NCBI GenBank assembly: GCA_025345505.1
Contig: JANVCC010000030.1
Location: 9,819,178 to 9,883,177, forward strand
From: Todiramphus chloris collaris
Lineage: Eukaryota > Chordata > Aves > Coraciiformes > Alcedinidae
Length of the DNA stretch: 64,000 nucleotides
Direction of reading: 5' to 3'
Shown: positions 1 to 12,600 of the stretch, one piece after another
Layout of the letters: every line of letters begins with the position of its first letter
Numbering within the stretch: position 1 is the first letter of the stretch
Program-made: the position numbers and the translations under genes
Notes under the pieces: model-generated
The model's input: the letters and a program-made list of their open reading frames with translations, nothing else
What the model was told of the DNA's origin: nothing
The model's database searches: none

Positions 1-240
1 AGGGGCGGAACTCGCCGGCCGCCCAGGCTCCTCCCGGCCGGGGCGGGCCGGGCCGGGCCGGGCTGTGCCACCGCAGCTCCCGGGAGCATTGCCCAGCTGT
101 CCCCGCCCCGGCCTTACCCCCGCGGGCCGGCGGGCGGGCGGGGGCAGCGATGGGGACTGGCTGTGGCCGTCCGGCCCTCGCAGCGTCCTGCTCGGGGTCT
201 TCCCTCCCTGGATTTAGCTGTCTCATCTGGGCTGGGGGCC
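1..240. promoter_or_regulatory. GC-rich CpG island at window edge, unassigned
   Basis: The first ~190 bases are very GC-rich with many CpG dinucleotides, several GGGGCGGG Sp1-type boxes and a short GGGCC repeat near 45-64. Composition then drops sharply to AT-rich sequence by about 260. This is what a bird CpG-island promoter or a GC-rich last exon looks like. No conserved protein could be read from it on either strand. It may belong to a neighbouring gene outside the window; human synteny would place ETV5 on this side, but no ETV5 coding sequence is visible. Confidence 0.45.
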
Positions 241-944
241 CTGCAGCCCCCCCGAGCTGCAGTTTTATTAAATTACTGCATATTTACGCATGTATTTTAT
301 TATTCATCACATCTTATTAGAGAATGTTTTGTACATACAACAACACCTTTATGGCCATATATTTATATCTTAACTATACACACAAGCATATACCCCTATA
401 GCTACATATATATGAAGTGTGCATAAAATCTCTTTTTACATATTTCTACACCACATTCTATATTAATATATAGAAACACAGGTAGCAGTGCTGACTGCAC
501 CTGCACCAAGAGCTCCAAAGCCAGTCCTCCTCCATTATATTTTGGAGTAAAATTTCTGTGATGTGCCTGCATTTTGTATCTTCAGGGCTTAACGTGCAGC
601 TCCGGTGGTTGTATGGGGACAGCTGAAATGCAAAGTCTGGAGAACCATTCTGGTGAGCACAGACTTGCAGCCCAAAATAACAGATTAACCTGAACAGAGT
701 ATCCCAATGTCCTTCTGCATGTTTCTCTCTTACTCAGCAACAGAAACAACTGTGGGATGGAGGCTGGTGGTTATTTTGTTGTTTATGCTGGTGTTTCTTG
801 GGTAACCGAGGGGCTGAGAGATGCATTTGTTTGGATCAATAGCCATGCCCTTTTCAGGAAAAAAAGTGGGATAAATGGGTTAGGCAGATCATGCCTCTGC
901 ATTTTCTTCTTTCTATCTCTCAACACCGGGCTGCTGTCACAGCC

Positions 945-1008
945 ATGGATAGATGGATGGATGGATGGACAGATGGATGGATAGATAGATAGACAGATAG
1001 ATAGATCA
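945..1008. repeat. tetranucleotide microsatellite (GATG/GATA)n
   Basis: About 16 tandem four-base units read first as TGGA and then as TAGA, with a few ACAG interruptions, ending in a short AATC pair. It is a compound tetranucleotide repeat of the kind that is usually polymorphic. Confidence 0.9.
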
Positions 1009-4000
1009 ATCAATCTGGGAGGTCAGAGTGCAGGTGTTGTCCTGAGGTTTTTAGAGGTGGATATACAAGCATTTAGAGGCAATTGAAGCAAATTTTGGAG
1101 TTGGTGACTTCTCTGTGGGCAGCTGTTTACAGGCCAGCTGGTGTGAGGTGGCTGCTGAGACACAGGATTCAGATGCTTAGGCCAAATTTTGGTGAAGGCA
1201 GCTGCAGGATCCAAATCCTCAGCACCACGGGAGGAACAGCAATGTACATGGCTTTGAGGTACTTCTGTTGTCCAAATCCCAGGCTGTTTCACTTCCAGTG
1301 GAATATGGAAACACCTGAGTACACTCTCAACTGCCCAGCACTCTTCTGTAGCCCAGAAGCTGTCATCTCTCCCAAAGCACCATACTATCTAGAAAGAGCT
1401 GATAAATGGGGTAGAAGCAGGATGAATTTGGAAGAAGCACTCTGAGAACTATTTTATCCTCCTGATATTACCAGAGAGATGGTCAGCCTTCCTGGACATG
1501 GGTTCTGCTCCCTGCCTTCCTGTGTAGTGTGTGGCAGGGAAGGGTGAGCACGCCTTTGGGGCAGCCCCTGGGGTGTTCTCCAGAAAGCCCCTCTTGTTTG
1601 AAATGGCTCAGCAGTCATCTCTGGGCAGCAAGCTGTTCCTGTAAATGCTCCAGTCTAACTTAGTGTCACGTCAAACTTGACCATACTGTGGTTCACAGGA
1701 TGCTCTGCTCATGGCCATGGCAGCCCTCCAGCAGCTATTCCACGCACAAGACGTTCCCTCTGTGCAACTGTCACTGCTCTGGCTCAGCAGCACTGGGTGG
1801 GATTATCATTTAGATGGTGTCAGGAAATGCCATGGTTTGGTAAGAGCTAATAAAAACGGAAATCTTGTTCTCATGGAGTATACAGGCATGTCACCATATG
1901 TAGGCTCTGTCAGAGGTTCAATCTTCTCTCTTTTTTCTGACAGGAAAGCTGCTGCTACCTACAATCACTACCTGCAGATATTTTCCCATTTGATCACAGC
2001 AGCACTAGGACTGTTTCACTGGAATGCTGCATGGACACCACGGCAAATGCTCCTGAAACCATCTTGGGACATCACATGGCTCTAGTGATCTGGCCAGGAT
2101 GAGGGATCTCATGACAGTCAAGACCCACCTGACCCAACAGATGGCCATCCACAGTAAAAGGAAATCAAAAAGGGCCACTTCATTAAACATTAGCTTAAAA
2201 TTACAACCCTATCACATCAAGCTAAAACATAGAAAGCATTACACTGAGATCTTGCAAGTTATTTATATGTCAAATTGCTCTATTACTAAAAGCCAGTCTT
2301 AAGGGAGCAGTTTGCTGCTCTCATAGCCAATTGCATAGAACAGGTATTCAATTTACTGTGCAGACTACAAAATCAAGAGTGAAGAGGCAAAGTCCAGCAG
2401 ATAGAGGAAGACTTCTTTCTTCAGACTTCTTCACTCCTGTGCAGGACCTCTGCCAGCATTTCTTTCCTTTGTTTTATGCGCTGTCGTTATACCGAGATAG
2501 AAATGGCACAGCAGCATCACTCATCTGTTGCAGTCCAATTTCCACTGCTCACAGTGCTCTGCAGAGACTGTTAATATCAGCTGCTTTTGTCAATAGTACA
2601 TGTCATATGAATACATTTACATGGGAATCGGGATCCTGCTGATTTGCTCATAATCAAGGTAAAACGCTAGGCTGCTTTCTGCAGAGGAGCAGTGCTCGGA
2701 GATTCAGAGGAAGGAGCCTGAAGGGATCACGATGATGGATCCCTCCCTTATAAAGAGACTAAAAAACATGCAAAAAAGGGCAGAATATTAGACTCAAGGT
2801 GGGTCAGAAAGCTCTTTTTTTGCCTTCCTCCTTTCTATAGATAAAACCTCTCAGAATTATTGAAGCAGAGCGAAGGAAGCCAGAACACAGCAGGAGCTCG
2901 AGAGAACAGACTGCTGGCAACTTACTGCAAGGGGGGGGAATAAAATGGCAGGTATCAGGGAAGACAGAAAAGGCAAAGAGGCAGAGAAATCCTTCAGAAG
3001 GGCTTACTGATCATCGCAGGCATGGGTGGTTTACAGCACCAGCACTATAGCCACACGTAACACTTGAGATTTTGAAGTCACCACATAGTGGCAAATCTGT
3101 CGGGTTTTGAAATTACATTTTAAAAAGATCTGGAGAAGAGCACAAGAAGGTACAAGGAGGTAAAGGGAGTTTAACCAGCACTGTCTTCTCCACTCAATTC
3201 TTGACACCACCACTTTGCAGGGAAAGTGTCCCTTGCAGCCCAGTTGCTTTACCTCTCAATCCCACCCCTTCCTCACAGACCCTATGTCATGGGAGAACAA
3301 ACATTAAGTGAATGTTAAAGATTAAGAACAAAGAGTAAGTGAAAAGTCCTGAGTAGAAAACACACATTAGTGGCAAGGAGCTGCAGTAATAGCTCCCAAA
3401 ACAACACTTGCACTCTGTCCAGTAGCAGGAATTAGATATAATCCCCCAGATTGATCCTGAGTGTAGCAGACTGGGCTGCTCTTACTGCTTCAGAATCATG
3501 TCTTGGTGGTAACCTTTCAGCTGGGCAAAGTACTAAAGTCCGTCCATAGGTCCCACTGCTGCTGCAGAAAGGTGGACTCAGCATCTAATATGCTTGATAT
3601 GCTTTTATCAGTATCTTTCTGCTCGTGACCAGCTATCAAAGTGGTGTATTACATACTGGGCAGATTACAAACGCAATAGCTCTCGTAAAACACGTCAAAA
3701 AATGAAAGGCTTTTATCCTGTGCTGTTTAAGGCTGCTGAGCAAGAATGATGAACTGCCTGTGGTCAGCTTTGAATGACTAACAGATAGCATATGTAATTC
3801 AAGTGAAGGAAAAATCCACCCCCATGAGTAACGCAAGATGGGTAAAATTTATTATTTTGACAAATAGATCTTTACGATGTAAAAGGCAAATAACAATGCT
3901 CACTCGGGGGTTGCTAATTCTTTGGAATTTGCTCACTGAATTGCAGCCTGAGAAAAAATCCACACTTTTGCAAGTTAGGAAAAGATTCTTGTTTCAGCAG

Positions 4001-4572
4001 CGCACTCTGATTTCAACACGTCTAGAGCTGCAGAGCCAACCTGACAGCTCCCTCCTTACCCTCTGCCTCTTCTTGCCGCCGCACCGCCCTGCACAGCACG
4101 CCAACATGCTTACTAGAGCACACAGAAACCACATTAGGGAGTGAGCCAGTTCAAAAACAATTAGTGAACTGGTATTAGACGGCTCTGCTGCCAAGGGTGA
4201 CAGTCCAGTTTCTCAAATAGCTTTTCAGTAGCAGTGAGGGTGTGAGCTCCCACCACCATCTCCCTGCGCCCCTTCTTCCTGGCTGAGTGCTGCCCAGAAC
4301 TGTGCCAGACCAAGCACTCGTGCAGATCTTCACCAGAAGGGGATCAGAGAACTGATCCTGCTAAGAATAACCATTTTCCCTGAGCACTGGCTCATCTTGC
4401 TACTGAAAGAGCAGCTGTAAATGAGCACAGAAAGGATCAGCAGTGCTTGAACCCAAGCCATTTTGAACTATGCTCTGAAACTACAGTGCATGACCTGACC
4501 TGTTTGTAGATTTGGAGGCCTCTCTTCTGAGGAATGAGTTGCACCTAAAGATGATGTAGCTATTTTAACTGC

Positions 4573-4670
4573 TGTGCTGGTTTTGACTGGGACAGAGTAT
4601 ATTTTTTCGTAGTAACTTGTATGGGACTATGTTTTTTGACTATGTTAGTGCCTTATTCTGCAGCGACTGT
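4573..4670 (+). mobile_element. possible avian endogenous retrovirus LTR fragment
   Basis: The segment starts TGTGCTGGTTTTGACTGGGA and continues with an AGAGTATATTTT-type stretch and a GTATGGGACTATGTTTT-type stretch. This resembles the beginning of a common avian ERVL-type LTR as I remember it. No matching right end or target-site duplication was found, so the right boundary is arbitrary. Confirmation needs a bird repeat library. Confidence 0.4.
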
Positions 4671-6599
4671 TGTGGGCAGAGATTTGGCTTTTACAGTCAC
4701 AGGGCCCTCTCTGAGCTTAGCTTTATATAGACCAAAGCTGGAAAACAAACGGCCATTAAAGTTCCCACAACAAAAGGGAACCAAAGGAGATTCCCTGTAG
4801 AGTCAAGGAATTCAGTCAAAATTCTCTGCCATGCCACATTTGGGTGTGTTACAGTTTCTAAAGACAACCCAGAACTTTGATGTCATGCGCCTGAATATCA
4901 GCCAGTTTGACAGCTCATGTCAGATGTCTCTCCCTGCCCCTTGAGTACAGGATGCTCTTTCTCCCCCTTCTGTTGCAAGCAGCATATAGGGAAAGCTAAT
5001 TTTTCTGAGCTTGCATTCTCAGGGATTCAATAAACACGGTGATGCTTGCTGTGATTACTTCCTTCTACCCTTGCTTGTGTCTGTACAGCTCAGTGTATCA
5101 CTAACTGTGCTGTTAACACCAGCAGAGCACTGAGATGAAATCATTGAAAAGTGTCATTAAAAAAAGCTGTGGTATTTTTAAAACAGCAAAAGCTGCAAAA
5201 AAAACCTGTTCAACTCCCTCTTTGGTTGATAAATTCATCTTTGAATGATGAATTTGGGAGGAAGGCAGCCAAGCAGCCTCCAGCTTGCCTCTTCTTGTGA
5301 GTGCCAAAGGTAATGGAAATGGAGCTGGAGTTCCCCCTGGGTGTTTCAGGAGTCCTCACCTGGAAATCTGCAGCACTGGAGCAGCTCACCATACAGCAGA
5401 GCTCCATGACATTTAAAGCTGTTAGTCAAATTGCTGTCTTCACTTTGCAGTTTGCCATCAGCCTGCTGTCTGGCATTTTCAGTTTTACTGCAAGCACGTT
5501 GCTGCCTTCTCTGAAACCTGCGTGGCAAATGGCTCTGGGAATAACCTTGGCAGCAAAAAGTCCACGATTGAAAGTGGCACTGAGCTGCTCAGCTCTCTGC
5601 CTGGCTGCCTGTTTAACAGCACAGTGCAGATGTGCGCAGAGCATTATCTCAGCTCGTGCTAGACCAAAACCGCATTTGAATGAAGAAAAATAGCATCTTC
5701 TGGCATGTCAGATGACTACGGGAGCAGGCATGGAGTAGGACCGCGTCCTTCATCGGCAGCATGCAGCACAACCAGCGCACTGGGGTGGGCCGACTGGGTG
5801 TGATGACTCCCATCTATCTCCAGACCTCAGCCCTTGTGCAGTGCTACAGTTTCAAGAGCACTGAGTATTTTGCTCAAACTGAAAGGCCGTATTTTCAGTC
5901 ACGGCAACCCCGCTCCCTTTGGGTGTCCTTTCACTCGTGTTCCTTGTCTTGCCGGGGTGACGTAAACCAAACGTGACAACAGTCAAGTGTCAGCCGGAGC
6001 GCCCGCGATGGAGAAGAGGTGTCGCTGCCGGCAGACGCCCGCGGTACGTGCTGGGTGAAGGAACAACTCGAGGACCGCGCAAAACCGAGTGTTCGGTGGG
6101 GCTGTGCTGCCCTCGCGCGGGCACGCCAGAAATAGCGCGCTCGCCGAGCCCGACGCCCACTAGCGCTTCAGAACTCTCGGGCATCTCCTCCAGGGCGGCC
6201 CCTTGCCACGGATCGCCGAGACGCTCTCTCGCCGCGGGGGGAAGAAGGGATGGTGGCCTTAGCCTCGGCCTCCCGCGCTGGGAGGGCGGGACCCTCTCCG
6301 CCCAGCACCGGAGCTGGCTCTGGAAGGGTCGCGGCTCAGGCTGTGACCCGCGGGACCGAGCGGCTCCTGAGCACGAGGGGGTGTGGAGCAGGGCCCCGAC
6401 CACCGGCGCCGGCAGCGGGGCGCGAGACCCCACCTGCCGGGCGGGGGGAGGCGGGGCCTGGTGCCCCGCGGCCGGCAGCGCGGAGGCGGGGCGCGGCGCG
6501 AGCGCGTCGGTGGCGTCACTTCCTCTGCGGAGAGCGCTGGCGCCAGGGGCGGTCGGGTCTGGTCGGCGCGGCGGTGGCGGGGAGCGGTGCGGCGGGACG

Positions 6600-6635
6600 A
6601 TGAGCGACAGCGGGGAGCAGAACTACGGCGAGCGG
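6600..6635 (+). CDS. TRA2B: TRA2B coding exon 1
   Basis: Encodes [12 protein letters not shown] and ends in phase 0 before a GTAATA donor. The 5'UTR lies upstream in the CpG island. The reading frame continues open only to 6653, so the donor at 6636 is required. Confidence 0.95.
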
Positions 6636-9600
6636 GTAATACATGAAGCCTGAGTGCGCTGCCCGGCAGTCCCCGTTCTCTCCTCCTTCCCCCCCCCCCC
6701 CCCCCCCCCCCTCCGGACGGCGGCGTCTGCCCCCGTGTCCCCGCCGCCCCGCGGCCTGGTCGGAACGGGTGGCGGAGCCGCCGCGAGAGGGGCAGCCGCG
6801 GCACGGCGGGTGAGGAGGCCCCGTCGGACGCGCGGGAGGCCCGGCGGGGCCGGGGGCTTGTCAGGGGAAGATGGCGGCTGGCCCGGCCGGGAAGGCGGTG
6901 TGTGCGCGCGGCGGGGACGCTCTAGCTGCCCGCCCGCCAGCGCACTCCATGGTGAGTCTGCCCGGCGCCATCTTGGGCTGGAGGCCGGTCGCGCTGAAGA
7001 GGGACAAAATGGCCGAGGGCGGCGGGGCTGCGCGTCTCGGGCCCAGCCGCTGCGCCCCCGCCGGCGCGTCTCCGCTCGGCGCATTTGCCGCGTCCTTGTG
7101 CCGGGCGTGGTGGGGCACGGACTTCGGCGGGGCCGGGCGGCCGCTGCCAGGTCGCCCTGGGGAGCGGCGGGCGGGCAGGGGGCGACCGAGTCCGCTCCGC
7201 CGTGCCACCCGCAGGAGGCTTGGGGTGCGCGGCCCCTCCGGCACCTCGGAGCTCGCAGCCGGGCTGCGGCGGCCTCGGCTGGTGCCTTCTCCATTCCCCA
7301 GCCCTCTTCGTTAACGTCTGTGTAGGGAAGGAAAATCCGAGCCAGTAGTAGGGTGAGCCTTTGTTCTGCTCTCTCCAAAGATGCATTGCGATTCCTTTTC
7401 CGTGAATTACTTCCTGAATTAAGCTCTGATTTGCTGCTTCTTGCGCTTGCTTGTGAAATATTAACTTTGCTTCTTTGCTTCTTTCTACAACTATATCGTT
7501 GTAGCCTCGCATCCATGTGGCTTGGTCTCTTAATTGAAACGTGATTGCAGTAGTAGAAGGGCTAAAGCTCAACCTGAACACCTGCAGCACTGTTCCTTGT
7601 TTCGTGAAACCTGCAGTAGGTGTTCTCTTAAACTGCATAGTACTGCTAGATGTTACCGTCTGGATGGAATTGTACTAATATTGCATCAGATGACTTGCAA
7701 AGCTTCATGTTTATAATGTATATCTGCAATACAGATTATCTGTAGCTGTCTTTTCTTCAGTGAATCAGTCTTTTTCCTTTGAGGTCTTCTTAATTTGTAC
7801 TGCAACAGACTGGTGCAGTGCAGAGGTCAGTACTGTGTTTTGGGGTCTTTTTTTTTCAGCATCATTCTATAACTTCTTAACTTACTGCAGTGTCAGAGTA
7901 TGGAGGTGATAAGTTTAGATTTTAAACCTTCACTGGAAGTGTCAAAACCAAAAAATGCAGAGAAATTACAAAATTACAGTGTCTTTCTTTGAATATGGCC
8001 TGTTCTGATTTAGATTCACTACAGTGAGCTTCAGTAGTGTGAATGTTTCTACTTCAAGGTAGGTTAGAAAAACTTAGTCTTCCAGAAAGCTGAAAAAACT
8101 GGAAATGAATGCTGAAAGATAGGAATTAAAGAATAGACTCATTTCATTGATGTCTTCTGTCACTCTTACAACTGGTATATTTTTAGTAAGGAAGTAGTAC
8201 TTCTGTCTAACTCAAGGTGGATTTTTGTGTGTTAGGGGTTTTTTTTAAAGTTGATTTTATTGTTATTGAGCAAGTCAGTCTGAGAACCACTTTTAAGATT
8301 GTAGCTTAACGTGACAGTTATTCTGATTGAAAATACAATGCAGGTTGTGTGGAAGTGTTAAAATCCTTAGAGCAAAGTCTTTGTGTAGGCTGCAGTAAGA
8401 CAGCAGCAACTGCTGTTCCACACATGTTTGGTTTTTTTAATCTATATTTCTATTAAAAAAAAATACATAAATCATGTGCGGGCAGTCTTCACCAAGGATT
8501 AAAATTAGTTTTTCTGATCTTTTGTGAATTGTAAATAGGTGAGTTGTGTTCAGTGTACACGTGTGTAAAACAAAAAGATAAAACCATAGAGTTGCAAGCC
8601 TGTTCTTACAGACTAGTTCAGAGAGTGGCATTTCTGTTGCTGTTCCTGGTGGCTTTTATGATAGTTTTTGTTTGCTTAAGGCTTAAATTTTATGTAGTCA
8701 ATGGCTTTCTACTTTTTCAAGCTAGAAGCACCAAAGTCTCTGCAGAATAGAAACTGTTTGGATAAATAATGTAGGATATGACTTTACAACTGTCTGTTAA
8801 GCTGTTCCAAAGCCATGCTGCCAACAAGAATTATGCTCCTGAAAATGTGTTCCTGCTTTCTCCCTTGTTCTGGTGTTTGTGTAGTCAGTCAGATCTGGGA
8901 ATGAAATCAGCTAAATTTTTTTTTTTTTTTTTTTTTCCCCTGATGCCTTTCCAGCTGGGTTGGTTTGCAGGCTTGACTTGATTGTGTAGCTATGCGTCCT
9001 AAAGTCAACGCTGCGGATGAAGAAAAAATACCAGGTGCTTTCACAAGTAATGGGACTTGCTATTTCAGCAGCAACACAAATTCAAACTGGACAGTTTGAA
9101 AAGAAGAAGAAAAAAACCCAACAAAACTCCGACTCGGAATTCTCTTTCACAGTTTACACTCTAGTGATATTAAACTCTAGAAACATTTAAGTGAAGAGTT
9201 AAAATTATTAACTGCTACCAATACTTCAGATACCATCGGTATGCTTTAATAATTGTTGCATTTTTCCAAGTCACTTTTTTGTTTTGTTTTCATTCATTGA
9301 ATTGTGCTCAGTGAAGCGTATGTGATTCAGGTATGGAAGAGTTGGAACGAAGGCTAGTTAAAGGGAAAATTAGTCTCATCTTGTGTAGTGATAGTGGTGA
9401 CGGTGTGAGATCAGAAACTGTAACGTAGTCAGGGGTTTGTTAGTTTTTCTGTCAGCAACTTTAATGGTATAAATGTTCCATTTATAGATCTACTTTACAA
9501 GGTACTTAAACATTTTCAGAAATGTTGATTTTATTACTAAGTTGTGGAAGAAGGTCGAAGCAGTTTGAGAAGGTTATTAAAAATCTTATAGTTTGATGCT

Positions 9601-12600
9601 GTGTCTTCCTCCTTCACGAGCTGGAACTTGATCTGACTTCTTTGTGGGCTGATTTCTGACCCTTAAGCTGTCAGAAAATAGTTTGCTTTTTACTGATGAA
9701 TTAGTTTCCTGACATTTTGGTGCACTGAATGTCAGCCCACAAGGTCAGTGTGAGTGTTACAGGTGGTGGGAGGAAGCTGGGCTTCATACTAGTGATCTAG
9801 CAGCTTGATTTTTTCAAAAAACATTCTTGTCTATTTTTTTTTTCTACCTACCTTCCCCCCCACCCCCCCCGGAGTTTGGAAACTTGGTTGTTTTGCTTTT
9901 CCTCTGAGTGTATTCCCAGGCCCCGCCCCCCAGCAGTGATCTGATGATCATGTGCATGGGGGAAAAGGGCAAAAGCTGTTATTGTTCTGTTGGATCAGCA
10001 GCTAAATTAGTAGTAGAGAGGTTGAAGGAATGTTAAGTTAGCGCAATTACATCTTGAATAAATCTGACTGCAGATTTGAGGTGTAATGTGAGGCTGCACC
10101 TTTCCTTAGGAGAGGAAGTGGAAGCATATGTTTATAGGTATTTAGAATTTTTAAAAATACTAATAATTTTATTTGCCTGTATCTTGCACTAAGTAAAATC
10201 TAACACATTCTTGTGAGAATAAATGGGATCTCAGAAGTGCGAAGGACACACGGTCTTCATTTATATACCTTGCAGCTGCTTCTGTCAATGGAAACCTTTT
10301 CTGTCTCTGCCCCCAGAATCCTGCTATTGTGACATTCCTTGCTTATAGAGCAGATGGCTGTAATGTGTCTTTGAGTGTGCTTAGAGATGTTAAGCCTGGA
10401 CTTCAGGACTTCCACCTGAATTCCAGTAATACCTGATGAACGGGAAGAATTGTTGATAAAAGATCAAGGGATCTGGTGGTTAGGTCTCAAGGTTAGAAAA
10501 AAGTGTTTGTTTTTAGCAAACACCAGTCTTGATCTGCTTAGCAGCAGTGTTTGAATATAGGTAGGATAAGGAAGATTGTTTTTTCTCTCTCCTTCCACAT
10601 TTCATGACAGGAGCCTACTTGGGCATTTTTAAAAAACTTTAAATTCACACAGCCAAAGAGCAAAAAGTAGAAAAAGAACAAAATCAGGCAGTAGAAACTC
10701 TCCAATTTAAATGAGCTGTGGGAGTGGCTTGTGTAAACCCTCAGTGGTTGTCAGTATAGTATAGGCCATAAGTTCAGTTCGGAGTGCTGCAAGCTCCTGG
10801 TGCTTAAAATTTGGGGTAGGGAGGCTTCCTGGGGTTTGGGGTGGGGAGGGAAGGGTAACAACGTTAAAATTTTAAGGGTTATGGCCAGCCTTAGTAATGT
10901 CCAGAGCAGGAGAGGTGCAACGAATTCCTTTGAGTCTGGGAGTAATAAAGAAGTGGCATGATCCTGTAAAATGTAGTAGATTGAAGTGTTTCTCAGAAGG
11001 ATAGTCTGAAAACAACATGTGTAGGCTTAAAACCTGGTAAATGTTGTAAAGTCCAAAGGAGATTAATTTTCTGATTTTAGATATATAGTTGTCTTAATGG
11101 TTTGTTTCTTCTCAGACCCTCAGTGTCCAGTTTCTACATCAATCTTAATACAGCAAAGATTATCCAAAAAAAAACCCTATATCAAATAGATGAAGACATT
11201 GGTCATTTGCTTGTGCTAATACCATTTCTCTACTGATTTCTTCAAAGCTCATTAGCTTCTAAAAAACCTAAAAGGGCTCTAGGGTATGTATATGGGCAAG
11301 ATTCTTCCTGCTGCTTCTCTCCCACTGTGGGTTTCTTGTGTCTTGTTCAGCATCAGACCACCTGTGTTTGGACACAGCTCCTTCTGTCTAACCTGAATCT
11401 GTCAAGAGAACTAGCTTTTGTGAACGGAAGTATTTTTCCTCAAATAAGAGCCTTAGTTTTGGTGTTTGGCCCTTCTTCAATCTTGTCTTGTCAAACTCTT
11501 CTAAAAAGAGTTGAAAACTTCTCATGGCTAAATTAATACATTAACACAAGTCATCTCCATGGATTCTTCTCATTTGATGATAGTAATGGGTTTAGGTTAA
11601 ATTTCTTCGTACCTTAAATTAGTTCTTAAAGTTTGCACTGCCCTTTGCAGCATTAGTATATGAGGTAGCTGTAGTTTAGAAAACCTTTATAAACATTTTA
11701 GTAGAAGAATATGACCTTGACCAACTTCGTTATTTCTGTTGCTCTTGGATTAAAGCTGCTTTATCCTGCAAGTTGTGTTTCTTCTGTTCCCCCTCTCTCC
11801 CTGTATTGCATCCTAGGCAATTGCAAATAGCTAAACTTTATTTTAAGTTGTACGGAACTGGTTTAAGCACAATTAAGTTTTCAATTGGTAGATGAATTTG
11901 TAACGCGCAGTACGGAATGCCCATTAGGTTGAGTGTTCAGGTTTAGGAGATGTTACAAAGAGAAAAGCGATTTTTGAGAAAAATCTGGTACTCCAGTGTT
12001 GTTAGTGAGAGTTCTTGATCAGGATTGATGCAATTAAAATTGTTTTCAGGAAAAAAAAAATAGAATTCTGGTGATGAATTTTAAATTTTCTCTAATCTTG
12101 AAATAAAGAATACCTCCTAGTGTGTTTAAGCTATGTGGTTGAAGTTAAGCATTATATTAAAAATATTTCTATATAAAAGTTGAAAATTATAATTAGGCTA
12201 TGTCATTACCAAAGAGGATTTTGAGTAAATAATAGAGTAGGTGGGATATTGTTTCAGAACAGTGTATGAGTGTGTTGTACAGAACTGCATTTTTGGCCAG
12301 TGGAAAATTAAGGTTTATTTGGAAGCATGACACCTGTATATGTGTAGGCAATGTAGGTGTGAGTGTGCTCATGAACCTTCAGACTAGGCCTTCTAAACTG
12401 CAAGAAGCCTCCCAAAAAGCAGTATAATTGTAGATAATCGAAAGACCAATGGCATTGTGCTTTCTGCATTCAAAAAGCACATCAAGTTTGCTGTCTCTGG
12501 CCGCAGTAGGGACCTTGCTTAAGTCACTTCTTGTTGATTTTGTCTTAAGTATGTGGCTGACAGTGCAAAAGTATTCCGAGTTTACTAATGCTAGTTGCCT

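Larger units (their letters stand above)
241..5950. other. intergenic flank upstream of TRA2B
   Basis: No exon with recognisable protein similarity and flanking splice signals was found. The open frames here are short, overlap on both strands and have no domain-like composition. AT-rich TATATA-type sequence lies at 340-475. The stretch holds a tetranucleotide microsatellite and one LTR-like fragment, listed separately. Confidence 0.6.
5990..7330 (+). promoter_or_regulatory. TRA2B: TRA2B CpG-island promoter region
   Basis: About 1.3 kb of strongly GC- and CpG-rich sequence surrounds the first TRA2B exon. There is no TATA box at a sensible distance from the ATG. A GGCGTCA ATF/CRE-like half-site and an ACTTCCTCT ETS-type site lie at 6513-6526, about 80 bases before the ATG. 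Three YY1-type motifs lie just downstream in intron 1 (6868-6878, 6966-6974 inverted, and a weaker one near 7006-7012). This fits a housekeeping promoter. The transcription start itself cannot be read and is probably between about 6500 and 6590. Confidence 0.75.

Noticed and set aside
1711..2085. 124-codon plus-strand frame upstream of TRA2B
   Set aside because: No similarity recognised, poor start context and no splice or promoter evidence; treated as chance.
5973..7638. Many long frames on both strands around the TRA2B promoter (up to 297 codons)
   Set aside because: These are products of stop-poor CpG-island sequence. They are rich in Arg, Ala, Gly and Pro and overlap one another in several frames.
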